Below, one piece after another: positions 16,644 through 27,300 of a DNA stretch of 64,000 nucleotides (within the stretch, counting starts at the first letter, position 1; the number at the start of each line of letters is the position of its first letter). The position numbers and the translations under genes are program-made. This DNA comes from JBBQNY01 sp038255255. GTDB lineage: Bacteria; Pseudomonadota; Gammaproteobacteria; Xanthomonadales; Ahniellaceae. The notes below the pieces were generated by a model that saw only the letters and a list, made by a program, of their open reading frames with translations, was not told the origin of the DNA and did no database searches. Location: contig JBBSLL010000006.1 in NCBI GenBank assembly GCA_038255255.1, positions 50,450-114,449 of the forward strand, written 5' to 3'.

Positions 16644-17035
16644 GAATCACCACCAACGCCGCGCGCGTGCACCGCGAATATCGCAAGCGCATCGCCGCTT
16701 GGGAGGCGGGGCTGCGCGCGGGCCTGCGCAACATCGCGATCGCGGTGGAGCGTGGCGCCACGGCGCGCCTGTCGGGGCCTGGCACCGCAGCGTCGGGCAC
16801 CTACCCGGTACCGGTGCGCACGGGCTACCTGCGCCGCGCCATGGGCATCGAAGTGGCCACGCGCTCGAGCGCCACATTCAACAGCGCGCAATACGCCGGC
16901 CCGATCCACAACGGCCTGCGCCCCTATGGCAACCCGCACGCGCGGATGGTGCCGGGGCGGGCGTTCCTCGACGACGCAGTGGCCGCCATCGAGCCTGCCG
17001 ACATCATGCAAACCGCCCTGGCGAAAGTCTGGTGA
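16640..17035 (+). CDS. HK97 gp10-like head-tail joining protein
   Basis: This 131-residue protein has an N-terminal helix with REYRKRIAAWEAGLRAGLRN, a middle region with VPVRTGYLRRAM, and a C-terminal segment with GNPHARMVPGRAFLDDAV. The T-G-x-L-R and P-x-R-x-F-L-x-x-A patterns are typical of HK97-gp10-type proteins. It overlaps both neighbours by 4 bp. Confidence 0.7.
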   Translation: MRITTNAARVHREYRKRIAAWEAGLRAGLRNIAIAVERGATARLSGPGTAASGTYPVPVRTGYLRRAMGIEVATRSSATFNSAQYAGPIHNGLRPYGNPHARMVPGRAFLDDAVAAIEPADIMQTALAKVW

Positions 17036-17547
17036 GCGGCGACTCCTTCGAAACGCTGCACAACGCGATCGCCACGGCGCTCACGGGCGACAGCATTCTC
17101 ACCAACGCGATGGTGGCGAGCCTCGCCAGCGGTGGCGTGGGCATGGTGCGCGCCGCCAGCGTGATCCGTGGCAACCGCCCGCTGGTGGAAATCGCGCAGG
17201 TGCACCAGTCGCGGCTGCCGGTGTGGGTGATCGAGCCCGGGGAAGCGCGCGAGGCCGACATCACCCAGGAAGGCGGCGGCGAGCCGCAGACCATCGGCTC
17301 GCACTCGCAGGGCTACGAAATCGAAATGCTGGTGGCGCTGGTGTGGGTGCAGCAAGACACCGAAGCCGCGCACACCCAGCGCCTGCGCCTGCTCGATCTG
17401 TTTCCCAAGTGGGCGCTGCGCCACGCCTCGATGGCCGGCGCCAGCGGCATTTTCTGCCGCGAGCTGCTGCCCGACCAGGGCGCAACGCACCCCAACCAGA
17501 CATTCCGCGCGGGGCTCCGCGCGGACATGAACATTCACAAAGGATAG
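17032..17547 (+). CDS. Tail terminator-like protein
   Basis: It encodes 171 residues from a GTG overlapping the previous stop. Placed between the gp10-like protein and the tail tube, in the slot of lambda gpU-type tail terminators, with a compatible size. Mixed alpha/beta sequence with no catalytic motif. The assignment is by gene order. Confidence 0.55.
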   Translation: MSGDSFETLHNAIATALTGDSILTNAMVASLASGGVGMVRAASVIRGNRPLVEIAQVHQSRLPVWVIEPGEAREADITQEGGGEPQTIGSHSQGYEIEMLVALVWVQQDTEAAHTQRLRLLDLFPKWALRHASMAGASGIFCRELLPDQGATHPNQTFRAGLRADMNIHKG

Positions 17548-17552
17548 AACCC

Positions 17553-17993
17553 ATGACCAAGCCATTCGCAGTCACATTGCACGGCGCCACGAACCCGGGG
17601 CTGCAGCGCGTGGGCGACTACGTGCCCGACACCTCCTACCCGATCGCGAGCGCGAGCGAGGCGGTGCGCCTGGTCGACGCCAAGGGCTTCGCCTTCGACG
17701 ACGAAGCCGACGAAAAGCGCGCGCGCAACCTCGCCCGGCGCGAGGCCGAATTCCGCGCCATGGATCTCGCCGCGCTGCGCGCCGGCAAGGTGGGCGAGAT
17801 CGTCGAGACACTGCCACGCCTTTCGCCCGAGCAGATCACCGAGCTGCACGCGCTCGAAACCGCCGAGGAATCGCCGCGCGCCACGCTCATTCGCGCGCTC
17901 GACGACAACATCGCCACGCACGAAGCCGAGGCCGCCGCAGGCGGTGAGGGCGCCGCCAACACCACCACCAACGCCGGAGGCGCAACGCCATGA
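17553..17993 (+). CDS. Hypothetical tail-region protein
   Basis: It encodes 146 residues, with AAGGATAG upstream as a ribosome-binding site. The charged helical middle (about 40-110) and Gly/Thr/Asn-rich end carry no recognised motif. It overlaps the tail tube gene by 4 bp. Confidence 0.6.
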   Translation: MTKPFAVTLHGATNPGLQRVGDYVPDTSYPIASASEAVRLVDAKGFAFDDEADEKRARNLARREAEFRAMDLAALRAGKVGEIVETLPRLSPEQITELHALETAEESPRATLIRALDDNIATHEAEAAAGGEGAANTTTNAGGATP

Positions 17994-19240
17994 CCGTGGG
18001 CCGCGAAGTTACCGTTGCCGTCATCGAAGAATCGACTTTCGGCGTAGTGCCTGGCGCGCCGAGTGGCGAGCGGCTCTATTTCGTCAGCGAGGACGTCAAG
18101 CCCAACACCGACCGGGTGACCGACCCGACGCTGAGCGGGCGGCGCGGCCAACCGAAATCGGTGGCCGATCGCCGCACCACCGGCGGCTCGATGGTGCAAA
18201 CGCTGAGCGCGCCAGACCTGGCCAAGATGTTCAAGGGCCTCATCGGCGCGCCGACCACGCACCGGCCGGTCAAGACCACCAGCTCGATCCCGGGCGTCAC
18301 GCCGCTGCGCGCCAACAGCGCCGCCGCGGCTGGCACGGGCACACTCACCTACACCACCGCCGGCACCACGCTGGCGTGGACGGGCCCGGGCGGCACCATC
18401 GGCGTGGCGGTAAACGTGGGCGCGGGCGGTGTATTCACCCTGACCTCGGGCACCACGCCCGACACCATCACGGTGCGCGTTGTCGCGGGCAAGCTGGTGG
18501 CGGCGAACGCGTCCGACGCAACCATCACCGTGGGCGCCGGCACGTCGCTGCTGTTCGCGATCGGCGCCGCGCTTTCGGCGGGTTTCATCTTCGAGCGCGA
18601 CCGCAGCGCCGGCATCGCCGGCGCCAACCGCTACCTGCGCCGCCACGGCTGCACCTTCGCCAAGGCCGCGCTGCAGATGGGTGCCACGGGCATCCCGCAG
18701 ATCAACTGGGAGATCCCGGCTGGCTCTTCATCGCAGGCAGCGGCAGCGCTCGACGCCACGCTCGACGATTTCGGCCACAACGCGTTTTCGAACGCGAACG
18801 ACCTCGACATCTACCTCGACGGCGTGGCCGCCACCATCATCACCGCGGCGGCGTGGAATTGGGACAACGACGTCGACACCGACCGCGTGGTGATCGGCGG
18901 CGGCGGCAACCGGCTCGACCTGCCGTTCGGCTCGGCGATGCTCAGCGGCAAGCTCAGCGCGCTGTTCGCGCAGGGCGCGGTCGACGTGCTGAACCAGGCC
19001 ACCGCGGAAACCGAAGTGTGGCTGCGCCACGTTTACCAGCGCGGCACCGGCGACGGCACCGCGGGCAACGAGGCCATCATCTTCGATGTGCCGCGGGTGC
19101 TGTTCCGCGAAACCGCCGAAGCGGTGAGCGGCCCGAAGGGGCAGACCGTGGATCTCGACTGGTGGACGCACTACCCGGACACGGGCAGCGCCGACCTCGA
19201 GGCCACCGTCGAGATCCGCTCGGCGCGCACGTCGGTTTAA
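17990..19240 (+). CDS. Major tail tube protein
   Basis: This 416-residue beta-rich protein sits just before the tail chaperones, as tail tube subunits do. The start (VTVAVIEESTFGVVPG) is typical of the first strand of this family. Residues about 100-200 form a Thr/Gly/Val-rich insertion resembling an Ig-like or decoration domain. About 200-416 hold the rest of the tube fold with RTTGGSM-type turns. It is longer than the common 150-250 residues, consistent with an inserted domain. Confidence 0.75.
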   Translation: MTVGREVTVAVIEESTFGVVPGAPSGERLYFVSEDVKPNTDRVTDPTLSGRRGQPKSVADRRTTGGSMVQTLSAPDLAKMFKGLIGAPTTHRPVKTTSSIPGVTPLRANSAAAAGTGTLTYTTAGTTLAWTGPGGTIGVAVNVGAGGVFTLTSGTTPDTITVRVVAGKLVAANASDATITVGAGTSLLFAIGAALSAGFIFERDRSAGIAGANRYLRRHGCTFAKAALQMGATGIPQINWEIPAGSSSQAAAALDATLDDFGHNAFSNANDLDIYLDGVAATIITAAAWNWDNDVDTDRVVIGGGGNRLDLPFGSAMLSGKLSALFAQGAVDVLNQATAETEVWLRHVYQRGTGDGTAGNEAIIFDVPRVLFRETAEAVSGPKGQTVDLDWWTHYPDTGSADLEATVEIRSARTSV

Positions 19241-19313
19241 CCAACCCGCACCAAGCCGGCGGCAACGCCGGCATCACACCAAGCCAGCACCACACAAGCG
19301 CAGGGAGAGTCAC

Positions 19314-19778
19314 GTGGGAGAGTCAACCGCAACATATGCCTACGCCGCCGGCGGCAACGTCTGGTGGCCCGCCGAGTTGGTGGTGGCGGGCAATGATCCC
19401 GCCAACCCCAGCGAGCCCCAGCGCGTGCCGTTCAAGGCCTTTGTGACGCCGCGCCGCCGCAAAGAGCGCCGCGAGCAGGCCGCCGGGCAGATGAGCAAGC
19501 TCTCGCAGAGCCTGGCGGCCTCGATCGCGCGCGGCGAATCGCCCGAAGAGCTCGCCGCGAAATCGCAGCAGCTGGTCGACGATGCCATGCGCGACGAGTC
19601 CGAGCTGCTCGAGCGCGTGCACGGGTGGAGCGGCATCACCATCGTGATGCCGGATGGCCGCAAGTTCGACAAGTTCGACCGCGAGGCCCTGGCCTACGCC
19701 ATCGGCGATGACGCCATGTACACGGCTTTCGCCACGGCCGTCGAGGCCGCGAGCGCGACCGCACTGCCAAAAAACTAA
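19314..19778 (+). CDS. Tail assembly chaperone (gpG-like)
   Basis: This 154-residue charged protein lies between tail tube and tape measure genes. It starts at a GTG with GGGAGAG just upstream. The middle helices (about 45-105) match chaperones that coat the tape measure. Its last codons are CCA AAA AAC TAA, which contain a -1 slippery heptamer followed by a stem-loop, so a fraction of ribosomes should make the longer GT fusion. Confidence 0.8.
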   Translation: MGESTATYAYAAGGNVWWPAELVVAGNDPANPSEPQRVPFKAFVTPRRRKERREQAAGQMSKLSQSLAASIARGESPEELAAKSQQLVDDAMRDESELLERVHGWSGITIVMPDGRKFDKFDREALAYAIGDDAMYTAFATAVEAASATALPKN

Positions 19779-19817
19779 TCGCGTGGGCACGATGGCAGGC
19801 TGGTGCCGGGCCCACGC
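19769..19817 (+). promoter_or_regulatory. Programmed -1 frameshift signal (A AAA AAC plus stem-loop)
   Basis: The heptamer A-AAA-AAC at 19769-19775 is in the correct phase for tandem -1 slippage, and the zero-frame stop TAA follows at once. Five bases later GCGTGGGC (19781-19788) pairs perfectly with GCCCACGC (19810-19817). The -1 frame is then open without interruption to 20173. Lambda G/GT and most long-tailed phages use this arrangement. Confidence 0.9.
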
Positions 19818-20173
19818 TGAAAGACGGCAGCCAGCTGTGGGAGGGCGCGACCGACGCGCGCTATTGCATGCGCGCGTGCGCCGGCGTGCGCTGCGAGGCG
19901 TGCCCGGCGCCGCAACTGCTGCCCGAGGCCACCGGCGGCGTGCTGGCGTATCTCATGGTGGCCACGCAATGGCGCATCGGCATGGGCGGGCGCACCGGCC
20001 TCGACTACACGGCCGCGCTGGCCGTGATTGATCGCAACCGCGCCAAGTTCAAGCGGCTCGGCGGCGCGCGCCAGGCGTTCGCCGACGTGCAGACCATCGA
20101 GCACGCGTTCCTCGACGCCGACAGCGAACGCCGCGAGCAGGAAAAAGCCGCGCAGATAGGGGCCGACGAATGA
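19775..20173 (+). CDS. Tail assembly chaperone T extension, made by -1 frameshift
   Basis: This is a continuation rather than a separate gene: the -1 frame from CTA at 19775 adds about 132 residues to the G product, giving a GT fusion near 287 residues. The extension begins LIAWARW. It contains the cysteine pattern C-x3-C-x4-C-x2-C near 19866-19907, which resembles a metal site, and a charged helical end. Its stop overlaps the tape measure ATG. A separate start (ATG 19868) is possible but less likely than frameshifting. Confidence 0.8.
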   Translation, partial: LIAWARWQAGAGPTLKDGSQLWEGATDARYCMRACAGVRCEACPAPQLLPEATGGVLAYLMVATQWRIGMGGRTGLDYTAALAVIDRNRAKFKRLGGARQAFADVQTIEHAFLDADSERREQEKAAQIGADE

Positions 20174-23100
20174 CCACGCGCCGCGACCGCCTCGAGGTGC
20201 AGTTCACGGCCGAGGGCGACGGCCAGGTGCGCAGCGCGCTCACCGGCACGGCGGCCGACATCGCGAAGGTCGACAAGGCCGCCGGCGGGGCTGCCAGTGG
20301 CGGCATGGCCGCGCTGCGCGTCGCGGGTGCGGGCCTCGCCGGTGTGTTCGCCGGCATCGGCTTTGCCGAGGTGCTCACGAGCATCGTGAAAACCACGGCC
20401 GAGATGCAGCGTTTCAACGCGATGCTGGTCACCGTGACCGGCTCGAGCGAAGGCGCCGACAAGGCCATGGCCTGGCTGCGCGACTTCGCCAAGCAGACGC
20501 CGTTTCAGCTCTCCGAGGTGGTGACCGCGTTCACCAAGCTGCAGGCGCGCGGCATCGAGCCCACCAGCGCGTCGCTCACCGGCCTCGGCAACACCGCTGC
20601 GGCGATGGGCAAATCGCTCGACCAGGCGGTGGAGGCGCTGGCCGACGCCGTGACCGGGGAGTTCGAGCGCCTCAAGGAATTCGGCATCAAGGCCAGCGCC
20701 CAGGGCGAGCAGGTGGCATTCACGTTCAAGGGCGTGACCACCCAGGTGGGCAACAACGCCGACGAGATCACCGGGTATCTCGACAAGATCGGCAACCATG
20801 ATTTCGCGGGCGGCATGGCGCGCCAGTCAGCCACGCTCGAGGGCCAGTGGAGCAACCTCAAGGATGCCGCCGACGAGCTGGCCAACACCGTGGGCAGCAC
20901 CCTTGCGCCGGCGTTCACCGCACTGCTCGGCGTGATGAACGACACCGCCAAGGGCGCGGCGAACATGTGGAAATTCATGTTTGCGGGCGACGACGCGGAA
21001 AACACATTCCAGCAGATCAAGACACTGGAAAAGGACATCGGCCGGTTCGAAACCAAGCTCGCCGGCATGAAAGGGCAGAAATCCGGGGGCCTCATCGGCC
21101 TCATTCTCGGCGCCACCCCCGAGCAGACCGCGCAGCACCGCGCCGAGATCACGGAATTCGAAGCGGCAATCCAGCGCATGCGCGATGCGCGCGATCGCCT
21201 CGCCAACGGCCCCGCCGAGTTAGAGGCGCAAAACGCCATGCTCGCCAGGCGCCGCCAGGCCATTGCGGACAACACCGTCGCCACCAAAGAGTGGACCGAC
21301 GCCGAGCTGGATATGCTCGCCGCGGTGCGCGAGCAGGTGGATCTGCACGGCAAGCAGCGCAGCGCGGTGCTCGAAAACGAGCGCGCCAAGAAACTCGCGC
21401 TGGCCACCACCGAAGAGAGTAGGGCAGAGATCGGGCGCGAATACGACGCGCTCATCGCGCTGGTGAAGGCCGACGAGCGCGCCGCCGCCGCCAAGAAATC
21501 GGGCACCGCCGCCACCGCCGCATCGACCAAGGCCAAGCGCGAAGCCGCCCAGGCGGCCGCGGCCTACGCCAAGGTGATTGAGCTCGAGGCCGACATCATC
21601 GAGCAGGGCCGCAAGGCCATGGAAGCGCAACGCCTCGAAGCCGACCAATACATCGACAGCCTCATCGACCTCGAGGCCTCGATCAACCCCGTGACCCGCG
21701 CTTGGCGCGACTTCACCAAGGCCATGCTCGAGCTCAGCATCGCGCGCGAGCGCGACGGCTTGAGCGACGAAGATTTCGACCGATGGACCCGCCTCTTTGA
21801 AGGCCTGCGCGACACCGCAATCGACGGCGATGCGCTGAACAAACTGCGCGATGCCGGCAACGTGCAGGTGGACGCCTACACCGAGGTATGGATGCAAGGC
21901 GTGGAGTCGCTCGCCGACACCCTCACCGATCAACTGGTGAACGGTTTCGAGGATGCCGGCGAGGCGCTGAAAGCCGTCGCCAAGCAGATCATCGGCGACC
22001 TCATCCGCACCTTCCTGCAGCAGCAGTTCGTGATCCCGCTGCAGGCGCGGCTCATCGGCGGCGCGCAGGGCCAGGGCTTTGGCGCGTCGCAAATCTCGCA
22101 GCTGCTCGGCCTGGGTGGCCAGGGCGGCACCGGCTTGGGCGGCGCGGGTGCGGCTGGCGGTGCGGGTGGGCTGGGCGGCATCGGCGCCGCCGGCTCGCTG
22201 CTCTCGCGGCTCGGGCCGCTCGCCGCCTTCGCGCTGCCGGTGATCGGTGCCCGCGTCGGCGGCGTCGGTGGCGGCGCCCTGGGTGGTGCGCTGGGCGGCT
22301 TCGCCTTTGCCAGCACCGCGATGGGCGCGGGCCTGCTCGGCGGCACGGCGCTGGCTGGCGCCACCGCCGCGGCCACCGGCGCTGCCCTCGGCAGCGTGGT
22401 GCCGATCCTCGGCACCATCATCGGCGCGGTGCTCGGCGCGGCGCTCGGCCGGCTGTTCGGCAGCTCGCCGCGCCCGCAGATTTCAGTGGGGGCCGCAGGT
22501 GGGCGCTTCGAAGCCAGCGGCAGCTCGCAGTTCGGCACCTTCGGCGCCACCACGCGCGACATCGATCTGCCCGCGCGCGAAGTGATCGAGGCCATCACCG
22601 ACATCGACAATGCCATCGCCGGCCTGCTCGACCCGGAAGAGATCGCCCGCGTGCGCGAGGCTATGCGCGGCTTCACGGCCGCGAGCTCGGGCAGTGGCCT
22701 TTCCGTCGAGGCCATCCTCAGCGCCCGCGTGAACGCCATCATCCAGGCCACCGAGCCGCAGTGGTCCGCCTACCTCGGCCGCATCACCGACCTCGAGGAC
22801 CGCATCAAGGCCTTCGAGGGCCTGCGCAACTTGCAAAACCAGCTCGACGCGATGGACGCCGCCGGCGAGCAGCTTGCCGCCAACGCGCTCGAAAAGCTGC
22901 GCACCGCGCTGCAGGGCCTCGACAAATCCGTCACCGACACCGCGGCGGCGCTCGAGGCTGCCATCGCATCCAACGATCCGGCGGCGATCGCCACCGCCGC
23001 CGAAGCGGCCAAGCAGGCGGTGATCCGCCGTTTCGAGGCCGAGATCCGCATTGTGGAAGAGCTCGAGGCCAAGCTCATCAGCCTCGAGCAATCGCAGCGC

Positions 23101-24399
23101 GCATTCGACCTGGCCATGGCGCAGCGCATCGCCGGCGTCAGCGGTGGGGCGCAAGGTGGCGTGCTGGCCGTGCTCGAGCGCAATCTGGCGAGCACGCGCT
23201 CCGCAGTGGGCAGCGCGCGCACGCCGGAGCAGTCGCTCGCGTATCTCAATGAATTCATCAGCACCGTCGACGCCTGGCTGCAATCCACGCGCGCCGAGGT
23301 GCAGCGCTGGCTGGCCGAGCGGCTCGCCGCACTCGATGCCGAGCGCAACGGCATCCTGGGGCTGGCGCAGGAACGCGCCAACTCCGCGGCCGCCCTGGCG
23401 GCCTCGCAGCAGCAGGCGCAGGCCGCGGCCGCGGCGGCCGTGCAGGAAGCGCTGCAGGCGCAGCTCGAGCTCGCGCAGCAGTGGGTGAGCGTGCTCGATC
23501 GCGCCCGCCAGTTGCAAGAGCAGATGACCTTCGGCAGCGGCAACCCGCTCGGCGCCCAGGCGCGCTATGCGCTGCTCGGCACCGAGATCAACGCCGTGCA
23601 GGGCCAGCTCGCCGGCGCCACCGGCAGCCAGCAGGCGCAGCTCGCGCAGCGCCTGCTCGAGCTGCTGCAGCAGCAGGGCGGCATGGCGCAGGAATTGTTT
23701 CAGCGCCCCGGCGAGAATTACCTCGAGGCCTACAACGAGATCATGCGCCGCATTGCCGGCGTGCGGGCCATCGCCGAGCCCGAGGCAGACCGCGCGGAGC
23801 AGTTGCAGGAACAAATCGCGGCGGCCGGTGAAAACACCTACGGCGCGGTGGTGGCGCAGACCGATCTGCTCGCCTACCTCAGCCAGGAAGAGCGCGACCG
23901 CCTCGAGGCCATCGCCGAGGAAGAGGAAGCCGCGCGCGCCGAGGCCGAAGAGCGCCTCGCCGCGGCCGATGCGCAGGCGCGTGAATACTACGAATGGGCG
24001 CAGGCCGAGGGCCGCGACATCCAGAACGAGCAGCGCGACCTGCTGCAGTCGCAACTCGACCTCATCACCGGCGGCACGCCGGTCGACCAGTTCATCGCCG
24101 CGCGCGCCGCGGCGAGCGAGGGGCTGCTGCGCGAGATCCGCGATGACATCCGCAACTTCCTCGCGGGCGTGACAGGCGGCGGCACCGCACCCGGCACCAC
24201 GCCGGTGAATCCAGGCGCCGGCGGCACGAGTCCAGGCAACCCGCCGGGCGTTCCGCCCGTAGACCCTGGCGCCAACAGCATCAACATCACCATCAACGCA
24301 CCAGACCCGGGCGCCGTGGGCGCGATGGTGGTCGATGCCATCCGCCGCCATGCGCCGCAGGTGGCCACGATCGTGGGGCGTGAGCGGGCCACGGCATGA
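20170..24399 (+). CDS. Tape measure protein
   Basis: This 1409-residue protein is the longest phage gene product; its length should set tail length, suggesting a tail of roughly 200 nm (about 0.15 nm per residue). An N-terminal helical region holds the TMP segment FAKQTPFQLSEVV and TALQARG-type helices (about 90-160). About 640-765 is Gly/Ala-rich and hydrophobic, a likely membrane-penetrating section. The rest is coiled-coil with many Ala/Glu/Gln heptads. A Pro/Gly linker near 1335-1365 precedes the end. It overlaps both neighbours. Confidence 0.9.
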   Translation: MTTRRDRLEVQFTAEGDGQVRSALTGTAADIAKVDKAAGGAASGGMAALRVAGAGLAGVFAGIGFAEVLTSIVKTTAEMQRFNAMLVTVTGSSEGADKAMAWLRDFAKQTPFQLSEVVTAFTKLQARGIEPTSASLTGLGNTAAAMGKSLDQAVEALADAVTGEFERLKEFGIKASAQGEQVAFTFKGVTTQVGNNADEITGYLDKIGNHDFAGGMARQSATLEGQWSNLKDAADELANTVGSTLAPAFTALLGVMNDTAKGAANMWKFMFAGDDAENTFQQIKTLEKDIGRFETKLAGMKGQKSGGLIGLILGATPEQTAQHRAEITEFEAAIQRMRDARDRLANGPAELEAQNAMLARRRQAIADNTVATKEWTDAELDMLAAVREQVDLHGKQRSAVLENERAKKLALATTEESRAEIGREYDALIALVKADERAAAAKKSGTAATAASTKAKREAAQAAAAYAKVIELEADIIEQGRKAMEAQRLEADQYIDSLIDLEASINPVTRAWRDFTKAMLELSIARERDGLSDEDFDRWTRLFEGLRDTAIDGDALNKLRDAGNVQVDAYTEVWMQGVESLADTLTDQLVNGFEDAGEALKAVAKQIIGDLIRTFLQQQFVIPLQARLIGGAQGQGFGASQISQLLGLGGQGGTGLGGAGAAGGAGGLGGIGAAGSLLSRLGPLAAFALPVIGARVGGVGGGALGGALGGFAFASTAMGAGLLGGTALAGATAAATGAALGSVVPILGTIIGAVLGAALGRLFGSSPRPQISVGAAGGRFEASGSSQFGTFGATTRDIDLPAREVIEAITDIDNAIAGLLDPEEIARVREAMRGFTAASSGSGLSVEAILSARVNAIIQATEPQWSAYLGRITDLEDRIKAFEGLRNLQNQLDAMDAAGEQLAANALEKLRTALQGLDKSVTDTAAALEAAIASNDPAAIATAAEAAKQAVIRRFEAEIRIVEELEAKLISLEQSQRAFDLAMAQRIAGVSGGAQGGVLAVLERNLASTRSAVGSARTPEQSLAYLNEFISTVDAWLQSTRAEVQRWLAERLAALDAERNGILGLAQERANSAAALAASQQQAQAAAAAAVQEALQAQLELAQQWVSVLDRARQLQEQMTFGSGNPLGAQARYALLGTEINAVQGQLAGATGSQQAQLAQRLLELLQQQGGMAQELFQRPGENYLEAYNEIMRRIAGVRAIAEPEADRAEQLQEQIAAAGENTYGAVVAQTDLLAYLSQEERDRLEAIAEEEEAARAEAEERLAAADAQAREYYEWAQAEGRDIQNEQRDLLQSQLDLITGGTPVDQFIAARAAASEGLLREIRDDIRNFLAGVTGGGTAPGTTPVNPGAGGTSPGNPPGVPPVDPGANSINITINAPDPGAVGAMVVDAIRRHAPQVATIVGRERATA

Positions 24400-27300
24400 C
24401 CGACATCCGCGCGGTGCGTTACGACTGCCTCGCGCGGTTCACGCTGAGCGCGGTTAATTATGCGATCGCCACGCGCGATGTGCGGCGCGCCGGTGTGTGG
24501 CACGAGGGCGTGCTGGCCGACGACGTGCCGGTCGAGCGGCTGTTTAGCGACGGCATCGTGCGGGGTGGCAATGCGCAGCTGCGCATTGGCCTGGTGCCCG
24601 GCCTGGCGGTGGACTACGCCGCGCTCGACTCGAGCGCGCTGCCGGGCACCGACGTGACCGTCGAGTGCGTGTGCACCATCACCGATGCCGCTGGCGTCGA
24701 CACCGAGCAGGTGCGCACCCAGGTTTACACCTGCGAAGGCGTCGCGCGCAGCGTGGGCATGATCGTGCTGCGCCTGGTGGACATGGACGATAAGCGCCTC
24801 GCGCAGCTCATTCCCGAGCGCACCTTCACCGCCGACGACTGGCCCGAGCTGCTCACCGAAGAGGCGGGCCGCGCGATCCCCGACCCGACGGGCACCGCAC
24901 TCAAGCTGCGCGCCGTGCTGCTGCACTACGACTATCCGACGCTTCCAGACTTTCCGAGCGGAGCAACCGGGCAATGGTATTTCGGGCTGTGCGAGGCCTC
25001 GCTGGCCACGCACGCCATCATCGCGCTCGACAACGTATTCCAGCAGATCACCGTCGCCGGCGACCAGCGCGCAATCCTGAGCGTGGGCTGCGTGGTGTTC
25101 GCCGACTGGGCCAGCAACATCCCCGGCCGCTACACCATCACGGCGGTGGCGCTTGCGGGCAGCGACACGCTCATCACTGTGGCCGAGCCGCTCGCCAGCG
25201 CCGTGGTGGCCGGCAGCCTGCTCATTCCGCCCACCGTGCTCACGGTGTACCGCAACGGCGTAATCGTGCCGCCTGCTGAATACACCGTCGAGATGATGGA
25301 ACCCAGCGCCGCCGCGTTCGCCGACGAAACCGCCGACGACAACCTCGACGGCACGGGCGCCAGCCAACGCATCGGCAGCGGCGCCGGCAGCGGATCTGCC
25401 ACCCAGGTGGGCGGCGCGTATCGCCTGCAGGGCGACGGCGGTATCACTAACTACGGGCTCGTCGGCGAGAACACCATCGTCGGCGCAGCAAGTGTGACCC
25501 GCGGCGCGCACTACGGCGTCGACGTGGTGGCCAGCGGCACCGGCCGCGTGCTCATGTACAAGATCGACAGCGGCGCGGTGGTGCGAGCCGTCGCACGTCA
25601 GCGTGTGCTCCTGCGCAACGCCGAGAATTTCGCACACCATCAGCACCGCGCGAATTTCATCACCGCCGCCACCAACATCGCCACCGATCTGTCGATCTCC
25701 GAATTCCATGCGGTGACCACCGGCCCGCGCCTGCTGCTGCTGAGATTCACGCGCGAGCAGGTGGATTTCGGCGGCCAGCGCTACACCCTCGAGGCCGACG
25801 TGCGCGGCGTGCGCAGCCGCAACGTGAGCGATGAGATCAAGCGCGTCATCGAGGCCACGGGCGCCACCGCCGACGCCGCTACCTTCACCGCAGCGCAGAC
25901 CTACGCCACCACCCACCGCATGCTGGTGGACGTGCCGCACGGCCGCGACGGCTCGGGCCGGCGTGCACGCGCGGTGCTCGAGGATCTGCTGTTCATCGCG
26001 CGCGGTTCGCTGCACCGCGATGGCGCGGGCGCGTATGCCATCGTGCAGGACAAGCCCGTGGCCGCGAGCACCACGCTCGACGAATCGCTCGGCGATTATC
26101 TCGAGATCAGAACCGTGGCACGCCACCAGCCCCCCACGTCGCTCGGCATCCGCTACAAGCCCCAGGGCGACGACCCGGGCAAGATGCAGCACACGCTCAC
26201 GCGCACCGTGACCGGCGGCAGCAGCGGCGACGAGACGCCGCGTGACGTGCCCTACCTGCGCGACCACGAGGCCGCCGATCGCCTGGTGTGCTATCTCGCG
26301 CTCCGCGCCCAACATAACCGCGAGCTCGATGCCCAGGTGCCGCTGCTCGCCGTCGCTATCGGCAACGTGCTGAACCTGGGCCATGGCGGCGTGGGCCTTG
26401 CCTCGAGCGACTGGCAGATACGCGAGGCACGCCAGCGCCCGGCGGTGCATGACATCAAGGCCCTCGAGCACGTGGCGGCGGTCTACACGTACACCGCCGG
26501 CACGCTGCCGCGCGACGCGCAAAACGAATATGCACCGGACTATTCGTTCACCGCCCCGGCCGCGCCCACCGCGCTCGCCATCACCGCGGCGGCGGTTTCC
26601 ACCGCCACCGATGGCAGCGCGGTGGCCCGCATTACCGCCACGCTCACGGTGCCGGCCGTCAACTGGGCCGAGATATGGATGGCGGCGGTGCACAACGTCA
26701 CCGGCGAGATCGAGCTCGAGCGCGCTGCCGTGCTCGGCACCGCCGCCAGCGCCGTGATCGGCGGGCTGCGGCCTGGCGAGGTTTACCAGCTGCTCGCGTA
26801 TGCGGTGAACGCCAACGGCGTGCAGGGCGCGGTGCAAAACACCTTCGACGCCACCGCGATCGGCGGTGGCGCGACTGACACCACATTCATCGCGGCCGGC
26901 GTCACCACGCTGCCGGCCAACGTCGCGAGCTGCACGCTGCAGCGCTCGACTGGCGTGGTGAACCAGGTGAGCTGGCCGGCGGTGAGCACCGTCAACCTGC
27001 GCGAATACGTGGTCGAGCGCAACGAGGCCGGTGGCGGCTTTGTGGAGTGCTGGCGCGGCGTGGCCACCAACTTTCACGACCGCGCCGTCACCTACGGTTT
27101 CAGCTACCAGTACCGCGTCAAGGCCCGCGACGTGTGGGGCAACATGAGCGCCGCCTGGGCCACCTCGAGCAGCATCATCGCCAACAGCACCATCAGTGGT
27201 GGCGTGGGCAATGACATAAACGACAACACGGTGGCCACCAATAACCGCACGTCGGTGAGCACACTCTCTCAGGCCTACGCCGCGCAGCCGACGGCCACCG

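Noticed and set aside
22483..24351. 622-codon open frame on the minus strand
   Set aside because: Antisense to the tape measure protein, whose frame has clear domain structure and overlaps its neighbours.
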